From: Eunapius fragilis
Taxonomy: Eukaryota > Porifera > Demospongiae > Spongillida > Spongillidae
Assembly (NCBI GenBank): GCA_963681505.1
Contig: OY811993.1
Span: 3,699,489 to 3,763,488 of the forward strand
Direction of reading: 5' to 3'
DNA: 64,000 bases
A model generated the notes under the pieces. It was given only the letters and a program-made list of their open reading frames with translations. It made no database searches and had not been told where the DNA came from. Positions within the stretch are counted from its first letter, which is position 1, and each line of letters starts with the position of its first letter. Positions 21,322-31,517 of this stretch are shown one piece after another. Made by a program: the position numbers and the translations under genes.

Positions 21322-23016
21322 GCACCGCGTCCGCGAGTAAAGTGGGTGAAAACGGCCAAAAATTTGGGGGAGGTTTAAAATATAAAAGGTCCGCTGATTA
21401 TTAGTTTTCTTTTCTGACGCAGGATACTGTTACTACAACTCTTGAGACAACATTTGATACGTTCAGTGAGAGGACCATTGGTCTGCCGCATGCTATCTAC
21501 GAGCTGGCAAGTGACCGGTCGACATCAGTGGCATCCGATGTTTTGCTCGTCCAAAATGTTCCAGAAGTGCACAGTATATGAACTGAAATGAAATTGTGAC
21601 TTTGGGATTGTCATTTGTGTTGAAAATCGTTTTACAAGCAACGCCGCTGTATGTGGAGATGTATAGCGCTAGCGCTTGAATAGGAGCGCCCAACATGTAC
21701 TTTATGTAAATCAATACAATAGTGTAAAGTCACTGTACCAGTGTTGGCTGTGAATGCGCTCCTTCCCTATAGTCACTGGAGCCAGGCTAGCTGTACACAA
21801 TGTCACGAGGCAAACTATTTCGGTAAAATAGCATATCGATACACACGTACATGCATGTACACCATTGATAACGATAATAAAGATTACAAAATGTTTGCTT
21901 TCTCTCTGACTTTTAATTTTTAAACTACTAACTTTGCGTTTGATTGCTTTATCATGTTCCAAGGGATGTGGTAGGCATAGTGCAGCCTTGAGATTTCTCA
22001 GGGCTTCTGCAGGCTTGATTGTGGGATTACACTCTACCAATTCTTCAAGGTGTTTAAGATACTGCTTTGGTAGATTGCTTCCTCTTCCATTTTTCATTCT
22101 CATCATGACCACTATCTGCATTGTCCTCATCACTGGCCTTCTTCCTACCAAACAACTTGGTAATTTCTGCACGTATTTCATTCTCCCCAGGTAAGGTGTA
22201 GCGACCAGGATAGAGTGACTGAAGCTCCTCTAACATAGCACATGGACTCATTTTGTCCGAGGAAACACGAGCTCCTTGATCAAACATCCTTTTTATGTTG
22301 TACGGTTCCAAGTATATGCTCGACCATACTGAGCCCCTCGCTGCGGATGCCTAGCCCAACCTTGCAATTGGTGTTTATGGTTATGATTCAATGGTTCGCT
22401 CCTCTAGCTTTGTTGCCTTTGCTATGTCAATTCTAGCCCTTTTCTTTGCTCGCTGTCAGTCGATAGTCGCTTCGGACCTCGTTGCCCAGTATACTCCGAG
22501 CAAGCGCCACTCCAGGCTCTATACACCATCGCAAGCACATCGGCACCTTTTGCATGCGCTGCCACACAATGGCCATGAACCAGCTTTGCATTTGCAACGA
22601 AGAGGCTGTTCGGAATCCATTGATCCCGTAGATTAACTATTAGTGGTTAGTTAACTGCAGTATTTGGACTGGTCCCGTAAGCTTCATCGCAATTGTTTGG
22701 CGAATGGGCATTTGTTTAAAGGATAAAAACGTAATTTTTATCTCTTGCACAAGTAAGTACGTGATCGGGAAGGGTTTTAGTATTCGTATTAGCATTCAAA
22801 ATCCACTTTATACATGCCTTTTTGAGTACCGAACCGCATTATTAAAAGTATGCACATCTCTTCTACAACACGTCCATTTGGTACAGGATAGATTCTTAGT
22901 ATAGTCCGATAGGTTCTTGTACTAGAATTTCATATAGTGCTTACGACTGCATTACTAGCGGACCTTTTTTTTTAAATGCCCCCAAATGGTGACCCAGATT
23001 ACTCGCGGATGCGGTG
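21322..23016 (-). mobile_element. DNA transposon with TTA target duplication (PIF/Harbinger-like?)
   Basis: Left end GCACCGCGTCCGCGAGTAA; the right end, reverse-complemented, CACCGCATCCGCGAGTAA. TTA flanks both sides (21319-21321, 23017-23019). The uninterrupted repeat copy A shows the site without the insertion (CACCCCTGAAGTGTAGCC). A 3-bp TWA duplication is what PIF/Harbinger elements make, but no DDE transposase is recognisable, so the class is inferred. It carries one minus-strand protein remnant. Confidence 0.75.
21890..22311 (-). pseudogene. Unrecognised protein of the TTA-flanked element
   Basis: Minus-strand reading starts MEPYNIKRMFDQGARVSSDK, continues MLEELQSLYPGRYTLPGENE and IRAEITKLFGRKK, then an acidic DEDNADSGHDENEK stretch. 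A frameshift near 22090-22100 leads to LPKQYLKHLEELVECNP and EALRNLKAAL..AIKRKVSSLKIK. The helical, basic-acidic pattern suggests a DNA-binding accessory protein (Myb/SANT-like proteins accompany PIF/Harbinger transposases), but I cannot identify a domain. No introns are clear. Confidence 0.4.
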
Positions 23017-24235
23017 TTAAGTGTAGCCAGTACACTCTATTGGGTGTTGACACAGGTATCAATATCTCGTATGCACTGTAAATTGATGATCCCAACATAA
23101 ATTGATATTAATAAACTATACAACAACAGGTTCAATTGATTTTAATAAAATGTTGACAACATATATTTGAAAAGTAGATGTATTTACACGCTATCACGTT
23201 CGAGCAGGTTGTTTCTCTGGTTCAGACACTAAAAAATCAAGAAAACACATCAAGGTCAAGTTAAAGATCGAGACATGTCTGACCTTAAATCTTGGTGCAT
23301 ACACCCGTCACGTTCGCAAAGCAGAGTAGACCATACTGTAGCAATAACAATGCCAACCATACTGATCGTGAAGCTTACCTCAAAAGCATAGTAGAGGGTT
23401 GTTACAACCCGAGTGGACTGAATAAACGCGATGCGGCGCGGTTAGACAGAACGACCCCTGACCTGACAACCAACTATTGTGTAAAAGATCTGATCAACAG
23501 AGCATGTGTGTACACATATATAGTAAGCATTGACCAATCACTAAAGGCCACATATAACTGGCCAATACAATAGCAGTAGATAAGGATCTGCACTGTCACT
23601 GAGTAGCATTATAGCCCGCTCTGGCAGGCTCCCATTGTAAACAGCTTGCCTCGGATATTACACTTCCTCCTTCCTTAATTTTCTCCCTCATTGAACCTCA
23701 CTGGAGTCTCCTGGTCCATTCCGATCGTCTCAGTTCCGGTCCCTCCCGCAGGTACAAGTAGAGCTGGAGGTTGTGGTTCAGTTACTGCTGCAGGTTGAAG
23801 GTCAGGTCCCACAATAGTTAATAAGTCACTCCATGTGCTGTTGTCCATGTCACAGTAGTCTGTGCTTCCTCTGTCACTATGGGTGCAACTCTTGCACGCG
23901 TATCTGGTCATAGTGCCTATTTACTTTGCCCCCAACAGTGGCAAGGGTAAGGTCATGTTCATAGGGTGGCGATGTGATGACCTGCTTTCACGAATTTCAC
24001 AGAAAATAGCAGCACGAATGGAAGCATAATAGAGTCCAGTGTGTAGCCAGCTAACTACAAGAGAATAAAGTTTCTTCTGCTTGATGGAAATCATGTCTGC
24101 TAAATGCCTGTAAAATGTTGAACACTCACGAGCCAGGATGATATCCGGTTCAATGTTTTAATCAACATAACCCACAACATGGATACAATATTAAAGGTTG
24201 ATCCAATTATCACATCATGCTGGTGCAAAGCTTAG

Positions 24236-25274
24236 CATGCATGATATTCCAAACCTTTTAGGTATTCATACAATAGCTACTGAAACAAATACTGGCAATT
24301 CTGTTCTGTTACAAATTTCTATTGCTACAGAAGTCACATGTTATCCATCGCAACTTGTCAGTCAAACATCAAAACATGAGGTTCATCAGGTTGGGTGTCT
24401 CTCTCACATGTGCCAAAGATGATTTAACCCCTTCCGCACCAGCTCCCTCCACGTGCATGGATGCTGTGCGGACTTTGCTAGTCCATCTGCTGTGGGCTGT
24501 GGGTGTGGTCTCATGGGAGAAGTCCTTGGAGTACCTCAGATTGCCCGCAGAGAGACTTCTCCCTGAAGGAGAGGGAATCAAGGGTGTGCTGCAATTTGGG
24601 GTAGGGGTCCTTGGTCTTGGAGGGGGACGATCTCCGCTGCATGACACTCAACCAAACCCATATAGTCTCCTAACCAGTTCACCTACACAACCACACCCAC
24701 AGTCCCCTGTATACCCACACAACCACATGGTCTACATAGACACCACACACATCCAAGTCACATGATCCCCTCCATGGCAACCTTTGGTGATGAATAGGGT
24801 GAACAGTCTTCAGGAGTGCCTGTGTACATGTGAAAATGAAACCCTACCCAGCTATTGACTCACCTTTCAATGAGATCACATCCATCACATGATCACCATG
24901 GAGACCCAAACATCCAAATCACATGATCACCTCCATGGCAACCTTCAGCCTTCAGGAGTGCCTATGTACATGTGAAAATGAAACTGCATGATGCATGATA
25001 GAAATTAGAACCTTATGGCAAAAAGAACCAGTTGATACAACACATGTATTCGGATGTCTCACAGAGCGATGACACTCTCCACCTTTGCATAAAGCAAGTG
25101 GAAAGACAAAAGGAAACTGGCAATTAAAGTAATTTTTACTGTATTGTACATGCAGTTAGTTGCCTTTGAATACCATACTGTCAAAATGGAGCGATATCTA
25201 AATTGTCTCAAGTATTAGCTGGTCATTACAGACATGGATTTTTGACAGCATTGCCATGACAATGATTTCTACAA
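24236..25274. other. No supported gene; ~85-bp direct repeat
   Basis: Two copies of a segment, CACATGATCxCCTCCATGGC then CAGGAGTGCCTxTGTACATG and TGAAAATGAAAC, at ~24760-24842 and ~24920-24982. A 147-codon open frame at 24322-24765 is not recognised and runs through low-complexity sequence. Confidence 0.45.
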
Positions 25275-25415
25275 TCACTGTGCAAAAATAGGATATACGC
25301 TATTGTATATTTTGCGTATATTTCGAGTATACGCATGAATATACGCGTGCGTATATGCGAAGAATCCTACTGGTATAGAACCAATTTCGCACTGCGTATA
25401 TTTCGAGTATCCTCA
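25275..25415. repeat. Second GTATA/TATAC-dense block
   Basis: Starts CACTGTGCAAAAATAGGATA and contains GTATATTTCGAGTATACGC, ATATACGCGTGCGTATAT and GCGTATATTTCGAGTATCC. See 14574-14770 for the related copy. Confidence 0.65.
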
Positions 25416-25559
25416 AATTCATCACGTGAGCTTATGGAGGATTCTCAAATTAACGTTCTCCGGATACCACTTCGCCGTACCTAGTACCTACGTGGATCGT
25501 ATACTGTATTGGGTACGCCATCCGATTGTGTACGTTGTATACTAGCTTGATTGGTAACA

Positions 25560-25860
25560 CCCTTTTTTTAACAGTGCAGTGCTGTTTCTCCATGCAGGGC
25601 GCAGTTTCCGTGCATGCTTGGAATTCAGCGGAAGCGACGAATCCGCTGGGCCTCAACTTTTCAATTTAGTAAACGCTTCACATCCTGGTAGATTTTTTTG
25701 GTCTCTGCAGATAGGTCCATCCAACATACCTATGCTTCCTTCTCCAGCAGTGTTGGTAGCTTCAGCGCCATCATATCTGGCTTCCATTCATTCGCCCCAG
25801 CGCAAATCTCATATTCCTGCATCCATGCACTCACTGAAATCTCCTCCGCGGTGAACACTT
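25560..25860 (-). pseudogene. Gypsy-type gag remnant
   Basis: Minus-strand reading from ~25855: TAEEISVSAWMQEYEICAGA, then WKPDMMALKLPTLLEKEA, an in-frame TAG, then VCWMDLSAETKKIYQDVKRL, a stop, and after a frame change KLRPSGFVASAEFQA. The W-x-x-x-Y-E..A..LPTLLEGEA..VWLDLS..L.P.GF..LAEFQ order is that of retrotransposon capsid proteins. Two stops and one shift; inactive. No LTR found beside it. Confidence 0.6.
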
Positions 25861-26060
25861 ATGTGACGATCAACCATTCTCTACAACCAATGTAATACGA
25901 TCTATTGCACCTACAAATTTACTTCAATATACATACATACCATAGGAATACACAAATAGCATATATAGTGTTTCCTTGGCGCCCTTTAACCCCTATCCCA
26001 GGGAAACAACAAGTGACAGGAAGTCAGTCATGGAATTACTATTCATGCTCCACAAAGGGT

Positions 26061-28499
26061 CTATTCAAGTTTCTCACATTCCATCGTACTCAGAGTGCAT
26101 ATCTCCATCAAAGCCCCGTCATCAGCAAGTATTACAGAACCGTCCTTGCTAATATCTATTCCACTTAGATCGATAAATGGTACATTTTGGACTTTGTTGT
26201 GGATCACTTTGTCAAAGCATGCGAGACACTCTCCCGCAATTGAAAACACGCATAGACGTTGACGTTCGATGATGTAGGTATAACCATAGCGACAATCAGT
26301 CGCAATCCCAACTGGGTTCCTGAGGTTGCGATTGGGCCCAATTATGCTGTCCCCAAAAGTGTTGACCACAAAATAATTGTTATTTTTCTCTTTCAGAACG
26401 TAGACCTTACCAAGCTTCTGCGAAACAACCAATAGATTTTCATGCATATCGATGGAAATGGTGTCCACTGATCCCATTCTGCAGTCGCTTATCGTGCCCA
26501 CGTGAGAATAATCGGAATGGAAGAAGTGGATGTTACTAGAATCACCAACGAAGATTCTGCCGTTTTTATTCACTGCAATGGACGTCGGACCCTTGAACTG
26601 TTCTCCTTCCTTTAATTCTAAGTCGCATTGGATCTGATCTCTCTTTATCACAAGTACTCTGCATTTGGTTTTGTCCGCAATGATGACACTATTGTCAGTG
26701 TCGATTGCGATGCCTTCTGGAGATATTGGAATATTTTCAACTTCAATGCCATCCGTAGGCAGGGGACTGAAGCTGTGTTTGCGGGGTGCCCAAGTGCGTA
26801 TTCGATTCCCCTCGCTGTCCGTATAGATGCACAGAATGCCACGGATCGCCACTCTCTTTGCCTTGACGAGCGGTGTCTTTGACTGGGCAAAAATGAACGT
26901 GGCTGTGTCATTCACAACTGGTACAACAAATAAGCTTAGTGGGTCCATTAGATCATCTTTGCGAACCACTGCTTTGGATGTCAGCGTATGCAATCCTATC
27001 TGATGAGTCAAAAGCTTGACCGTGTATGACCCGTTTGGACCCTCTCTTGCTGAACATGTTATATTCACTGCGGATTGATTGCCGCTCCCAGTTTGGTTGG
27101 CCTGAGCTGGATTGGCAGGATTACCATGCTGGTTGCCCTGATTAACATCTTGGCCACCTTCACCACGATCTTGGCCTCCTTGATCATCTTGAATAGCAGC
27201 TTGGTCACCTTGGTTATCAGCATGATTAGCAGCTAGGCCACCTAGATCACCTGCATCACCACCTCGATCAGCAGCTAGGCCATCTTGCGGAGGAGGAATT
27301 TTCACTAGTTTCACTAGTAGTTCAGGAAGTTCTCCTTTATAGTGCAGGCGTGTTGCGAAAACATCAGTACACGTTATAGTGAACAGAAATTCCCTCCCTG
27401 CAGCGATGACAGCCGTGCTGATGTCTGCAGGTAATTTAAAGGCGTTACCCTTCGGTGCAACGAAGACTTCCCCTATCTTGTCAGTAAAATTAGGGATGTC
27501 CGCAGCTCTAACGTCAATATTTTCAACTTCACAGCATTGAGAGGGTACGTTACACTTATAGGCTTCCATCAGACTCACAAGAACGTCCCTGACTTTGGAC
27601 CATATCGAAAGGAATCCGGCCTCGCTGATCTGGCCGACATCGCTGCTGAACTTCAAGTGAGAATTCACGATTTTCTTCATGTGATTGCACTGCTCTAGTT
27701 GCCTCTTAATGCCGTCGCGCTTCGCATAGTGAATTTCATCCAGCTTCTTAATCTGCCTTGCCTTCTCTTCATCGAGTTTCTGCAGCGCCTCCTTATAACC
27801 AGTCTCCACTCGTTGTCTCGCGCTCTTACTGTTCTCCTCAAGCGCTTTCTGCACTGTTTGAATTTTTTCGATCGCCTCGCTCACCTCCTTTTCTACCTGT
27901 TCCACACCCTCGGTGGCCAGCCGGATCAAATCTCTGCACCGTGAGACGACTGCGCTTATGTTCTCTTTCTCGTGAACTCCGTGACTAAAGTCTGCAGCGC
28001 AGCTCAAGCAGATAAGGCAGTCGCAGGTCCAGCAGTATAGAGACGCCTTCTTTTTGTGCTCCAGGCACCTCGCCGTCTTTCGCTCAAGCTTCTCTGAGTC
28101 TTTCAGTAACTGGATATTGTGTTTCTTTCTTGCCTTGCGGTGGTGTTCGCTACAAGAGAAGCACAGGTATTTGTCGCAGTCCAGGCAGATGGAATTCGCC
28201 GCAGCGCTCTCGTCGCATTCTTTGCACTCGGGGTGCGGAGCTACTATGGAAGCATTGACCCCCAAGACGAGACGATCGATGAGAACCTCCAGGTCATCGT
28301 TCTTCGGGAGAGACGCCACACCATTCTGCAGGTAAAAATTCGAATCGCATTGTGTGCATTTGAAATTTAATTGGTTGTGGGTCTGAAAGCCTTCGAGACA
28401 CTGCTTGCAATACAAGTGGTGACAGGGTAGCTCTTTGGGCTCGCGCAGAGTTTTTTTACAGTGGGAGCAACGGAAGTATTTGTCTAGCAAAGAATCCAT
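26061..28499 (-). CDS. TRIM/NHL-type RING-B-box protein, 812 aa, single exon
   Basis: Likely E3 ubiquitin ligase of the TRIM2/3/71-like group, cytosolic. In order: RING finger C11-x2-C14-x11-C26-x-H28-x2-C31-x2-C34-x13-C48-x2-C51; B-box 1 ~C92-H127; B-box 2 ~C145-H176; a Lys/Glu-rich coiled coil ~190-290; a filamin-like immunoglobulin fold ~340-540; and beta-propeller repeats ~590-812 (SPEGIAIDTDNSVIIADKTK, GPTSIAVNKNGRIFVGDSS). The filamin-like part is split at ~403-474 by a low-complexity insert rich in Gln, Asn, Asp and Gly. The start is the ATG directly before the RING domain. The frame is open throughout with no introns, as in many expanded invertebrate TRIM families. Substrates cannot be told from sequence. 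Confidence 0.92.
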   Translation of the reverse strand: MDSLLDKYFRCSHCKKTLREPKELPCHHLYCKQCLEGFQTHNQLNFKCTQCDSNFYLQNGVASLPKNDDLEVLIDRLVLGVNASIVAPHPECKECDESAAANSICLDCDKYLCFSCSEHHRKARKKHNIQLLKDSEKLERKTARCLEHKKKASLYCWTCDCLICLSCAADFSHGVHEKENISAVVSRCRDLIRLATEGVEQVEKEVSEAIEKIQTVQKALEENSKSARQRVETGYKEALQKLDEEKARQIKKLDEIHYAKRDGIKRQLEQCNHMKKIVNSHLKFSSDVGQISEAGFLSIWSKVRDVLVSLMEAYKCNVPSQCCEVENIDVRAADIPNFTDKIGEVFVAPKGNAFKLPADISTAVIAAGREFLFTITCTDVFATRLHYKGELPELLVKLVKIPPPQDGLAADRGGDAGDLGGLAANHADNQGDQAAIQDDQGGQDRGEGGQDVNQGNQHGNPANPAQANQTGSGNQSAVNITCSAREGPNGSYTVKLLTHQIGLHTLTSKAVVRKDDLMDPLSLFVVPVVNDTATFIFAQSKTPLVKAKRVAIRGILCIYTDSEGNRIRTWAPRKHSFSPLPTDGIEVENIPISPEGIAIDTDNSVIIADKTKCRVLVIKRDQIQCDLELKEGEQFKGPTSIAVNKNGRIFVGDSSNIHFFHSDYSHVGTISDCRMGSVDTISIDMHENLLVVSQKLGKVYVLKEKNNNYFVVNTFGDSIIGPNRNLRNPVGIATDCRYGYTYIIERQRLCVFSIAGECLACFDKVIHNKVQNVPFIDLSGIDISKDGSVILADDGALMEICTLSTMECEKLE

Positions 28500-30180
28500 G
28501 CCATATAAATTCTTCTTTGGCTCAATAGACGTTAAATAGGCGTCATCTTTATATCATTATGAGCACTAAATTGAATGTAATCACGATTCGCGAGTTACAA
28601 AGTATTCATGATCAATAATTGTTGCTCAGATATTCATACAGTGAAATACGCCACAAAGGAAATGGTATCACCCAAACCAGTGAAATTTTATCCTGCTAAG
28701 TATTTTACCTTTATATAACGGTCCTGGCACGCACAACTGCATGAGCACAATTTTTTTAATATATAATTGAATAGCCCAGTGACCCTTGCTAGATTGTCAA
28801 TTACCTTTGTGTGTATGTATATACGTACGCAGTAAGTCACAGTTGTCACAGTTGTGACATAGATACAAAAGCACATTCATTATAAGCTACTTATCAACTA
28901 ACCAAGATGGGCTGCTGCTTGTACCAGTGAGTAACCGTTGAGTCTTTGAGTTTGCTGGTATGTGCATGTGTGAATGCGTTTGCTATAGTTTGTATATTGT
29001 CTGACATGCACGGATGCTCTGGTACATACTTTGCTTTGTATAATACACCAAACAGTGTTTATTGTAGTTTCCTGTAGGAATTGGGATACAGTGACGTACC
29101 AACCAATTTCATACTATAGCTTGGCTTGAGATGCCATGAGTAAATGGAAACCGTGGTGGTTGAGTATATAAAAAATTTTCCACTGCTCTTCAATGTTACG
29201 AATTAGTTTTATCATAATCGAATTAGCTAAATGAATTCTATTAATTAAGTTTTGGTGGCAAACTAGTTTTGAACAAAACTTTGAAATTGAAACATATCGG
29301 GTGACTTCTTAGTCTCATCCCTCGTTCAGAAAGAAAATTCTAGTTCATTTCTTTGGGAACAGATCAACGTTGGCATTTAACTACCCTGCATATAATCACA
29401 TCACTTAGCCGGGACGAATGTTGAATGCAGTAAACAGTTCGATGACCGTTGTCATAAATGTGCTGTTTTTTGGGGAAACGCATTTAGCTGTTGTTACGTA
29501 TTGCGTTGTGTTGAGGCTACCATATAATTAAAATACGTAGAAGACAGGTACCTAGTTGTATTTGAAACACTGTTTTTAACGACAACTTTCGTTAACCTTC
29601 CCGTTAAAAGTTTGCTTCGAACGTTGGTCGTAAAAATAAACCTATTTTCGGTTGAATAACATCATGATTATTAATACATCATTATGGCTATTTTTGAAAT
29701 TAACAGGTTCTTTTCAGAACCAAACGAAGGGTTCATTAAAACGCGGAGGTTATACCAACACACTGTAAAAACGGTAGCGTGAATGTCAATCCAAAACAAA
29801 TGAATTTTCAATCCTAAACAGTGCAAGAGCTACCATCAACATCTGAAAGGGGCTTGACATGTACTAGGATGTAACCATCAAGTCCTTGGTCACTTTTCTG
29901 AGAAATCAGATGCGGTCCTTCCTATTATACTACTACTCGTTATAGCTTGAGCTTTCCAAACCAATCTCTGAGCTTTTCAAGGGCGGATGGAGCCCCCCTC
30001 CCCCCAGTGAGGCATCACTCATATTTACGTGGTTACGGAATGCAATGGCGACGAATGGAACAAATTGAACGGGAATCCATCGTTACCAGCGATAAAACTA
30101 ACGCAATCTAGTATAGGTCTCCAAAAGCTTCCGCACGTCGCGCGGGAGGGGCCTCTTCCCGCACCCACCCCTCATTAGTA
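28500..30180. other. No supported gene
   Basis: AT-rich, many stops on both strands, nothing recognised. It includes the upstream flank of the TRIM gene, in which I see no clear promoter motif. A 29982-30005 patch (GGGCGGATGGAGCCCCCCTC) resembles MITE termini of the GGCGGATCCAGGGG type. Confidence 0.5.
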
Positions 30181-30191
30181 TTCATGTTAGA

Positions 30192-30209
30192 CCCCCCCCC
30201 CCCCCCCCC
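30192..30209. repeat. Poly-C tract, 18 bases
   Basis: Uninterrupted run, followed by ACCCACC. Confidence 0.95.
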
Positions 30210-30651
30210 ACCCACCTTCCAGCATTCCCCTAATTTCTGCCATGAGATTGTTGTCATAATAGCTCCCCGTATAGCCTGGGTGTTGATGAACCCTTTGTTT
30301 GGTTGTGAAAAAGAGCCATTGTCTGTTTCACTTCATAACAACACTAATGTAAATAATTACATGGCTTATTTTTTAAGACCCAACGTTCGAGGCGAACATT
30401 TTATTAAACGAATATTATCGTTAAATGAGCGTCTACCTGTCTTCTACGTATTTTAAACATATGGTATTTTTTTAAACTGATTCGAAACATTGATGAGCAG
30501 TGGAAAATTTACCATGCACGATTAACCTGAATTAAGGCTGGAACTTGCAATCAGTTGAAGTGCTGGTGCTTGTTTAAGTAGTGTGTGCAGGGACATTTCA
30601 CTTTGAACAGTAGTATCATGAACCATTTCTCTGCATAGATAAGAAGTGTCC

Positions 30652-30830
30652 CTGATGGTAATCATTTGCTGATGGGGCTCGTGAGCTAGTGGTAATCATG
30701 TGCTGATGGTGATCATGAGCTAGTGGTAATCATGTGCTGATGGTGATCATGTTCTGATGGTAATCATGTGCTGATGGTGATCATGTGCTAATGGTGATTA
30801 TGTCATGATGGTAATCCGTGCTGATGCATG
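30652..30830. repeat. Short tandem array, GATGGTAATCATGTGCT-type unit
   Basis: About nine imperfect copies of a 17-20-bp unit alternating GATGGTAATCATGTGCT and GATGGTGATCATG(A/T)GCT. Confidence 0.85.
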
Positions 30831-31114
30831 CATAAACTATATCCATAGGTGCCATTAAAGATCTTATGCCAACACACCAGAAACCCAATTCACACCATTC
30901 TCAACATTTAAAAAATTGTAACCTGGATCTATCATACAATTATTTGGACCGAATAAAAATTTAATGTAATAGATTTGCAAATCTACTTCAACGCAGTAAT
31001 GAGCATGCTTTTTAAGTACATGCATAGTCTCTTTGTATTTGCTAAGAAGTGGGCATTTCTCTCCAGCTTATGTTTCTTCTCTTCAAAGGGCAGGATCAAA
31101 GGATACCCACCAGT

Positions 31115-31490
31115 GTTCACCACTTTTGACTAGCGAAGTTGTTTTTTTTTTTCAAAATGCCTTCACATCAACAAAAGAGGAGAGCTAAACGACGAGAGGA
31201 ATACATCTAAAATCAGGACGACGAGTTAGAGTCCTCCCGCATTCGGTACAATGCAGATCTTGAAAAAAAAAGCGGGCGTCTACTCGTGACAAACCTGGAA
31301 TCGAGCCGAACTTCTAAGAGGCAGCGTTATGAACAGAATTCCGATGCGGTACATCCAACTAAATCCGGCATTGTTTTTAGTGAAATGTGGGCAACTTTAT
31401 GTAAAAATAAAAACATCAATTACATTTTCAACACGTCTACATGCATCTTAAACCACACATTTCTCCATATGCCCTTTAGATGATTTCAGG
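31115..31490 (+). pseudogene. Helitron-like gene, N-terminal fragment (copy 3)
   Basis: Shares with the copy at 2700-2829 the leader TTCACCACTTTTGxCTAGCGAAGTTGTTTTT and the start MPSHQQKRRAKRREEY. It has an in-frame stop, then DDELESSRIRYNADLEKK, and after a frameshift NLESSRTSKRQRYEQNSDAV. It gives the uninterrupted version of the site into which the first hAT element jumped (GAGTCCTCCCGCATTCGGTAC here, GAGTCCTACCGC|hAT|CCTACCGCTTCGGTAC there). Ends near 31400; no downstream domains. Confidence 0.65.
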
Positions 31491-31517
31491 GTCCATACGG
31501 CTCCATGTCTACATATC

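Larger units (their letters stand above)
19570..24235. repeat. Dispersed repeat copy B, split by two insertions
   Basis: Pieces of one repeat (compare copy A at 11040-12090) lie at ~19570-19582, 21238-21318 and 23020-~23400, with a diverged tail to 24235. The gaps are exactly filled by a hAT element (19583-21237) and a TTA-flanked element (21322-23016). The region 23400-24120 aligns poorly with copy A and may hold further insertions. Confidence 0.75.

Noticed and set aside
27699-28370. Plus-strand frames within the TRIM gene
   Set aside because: Antisense shadows of the 812-codon minus-strand gene with strong domain evidence.
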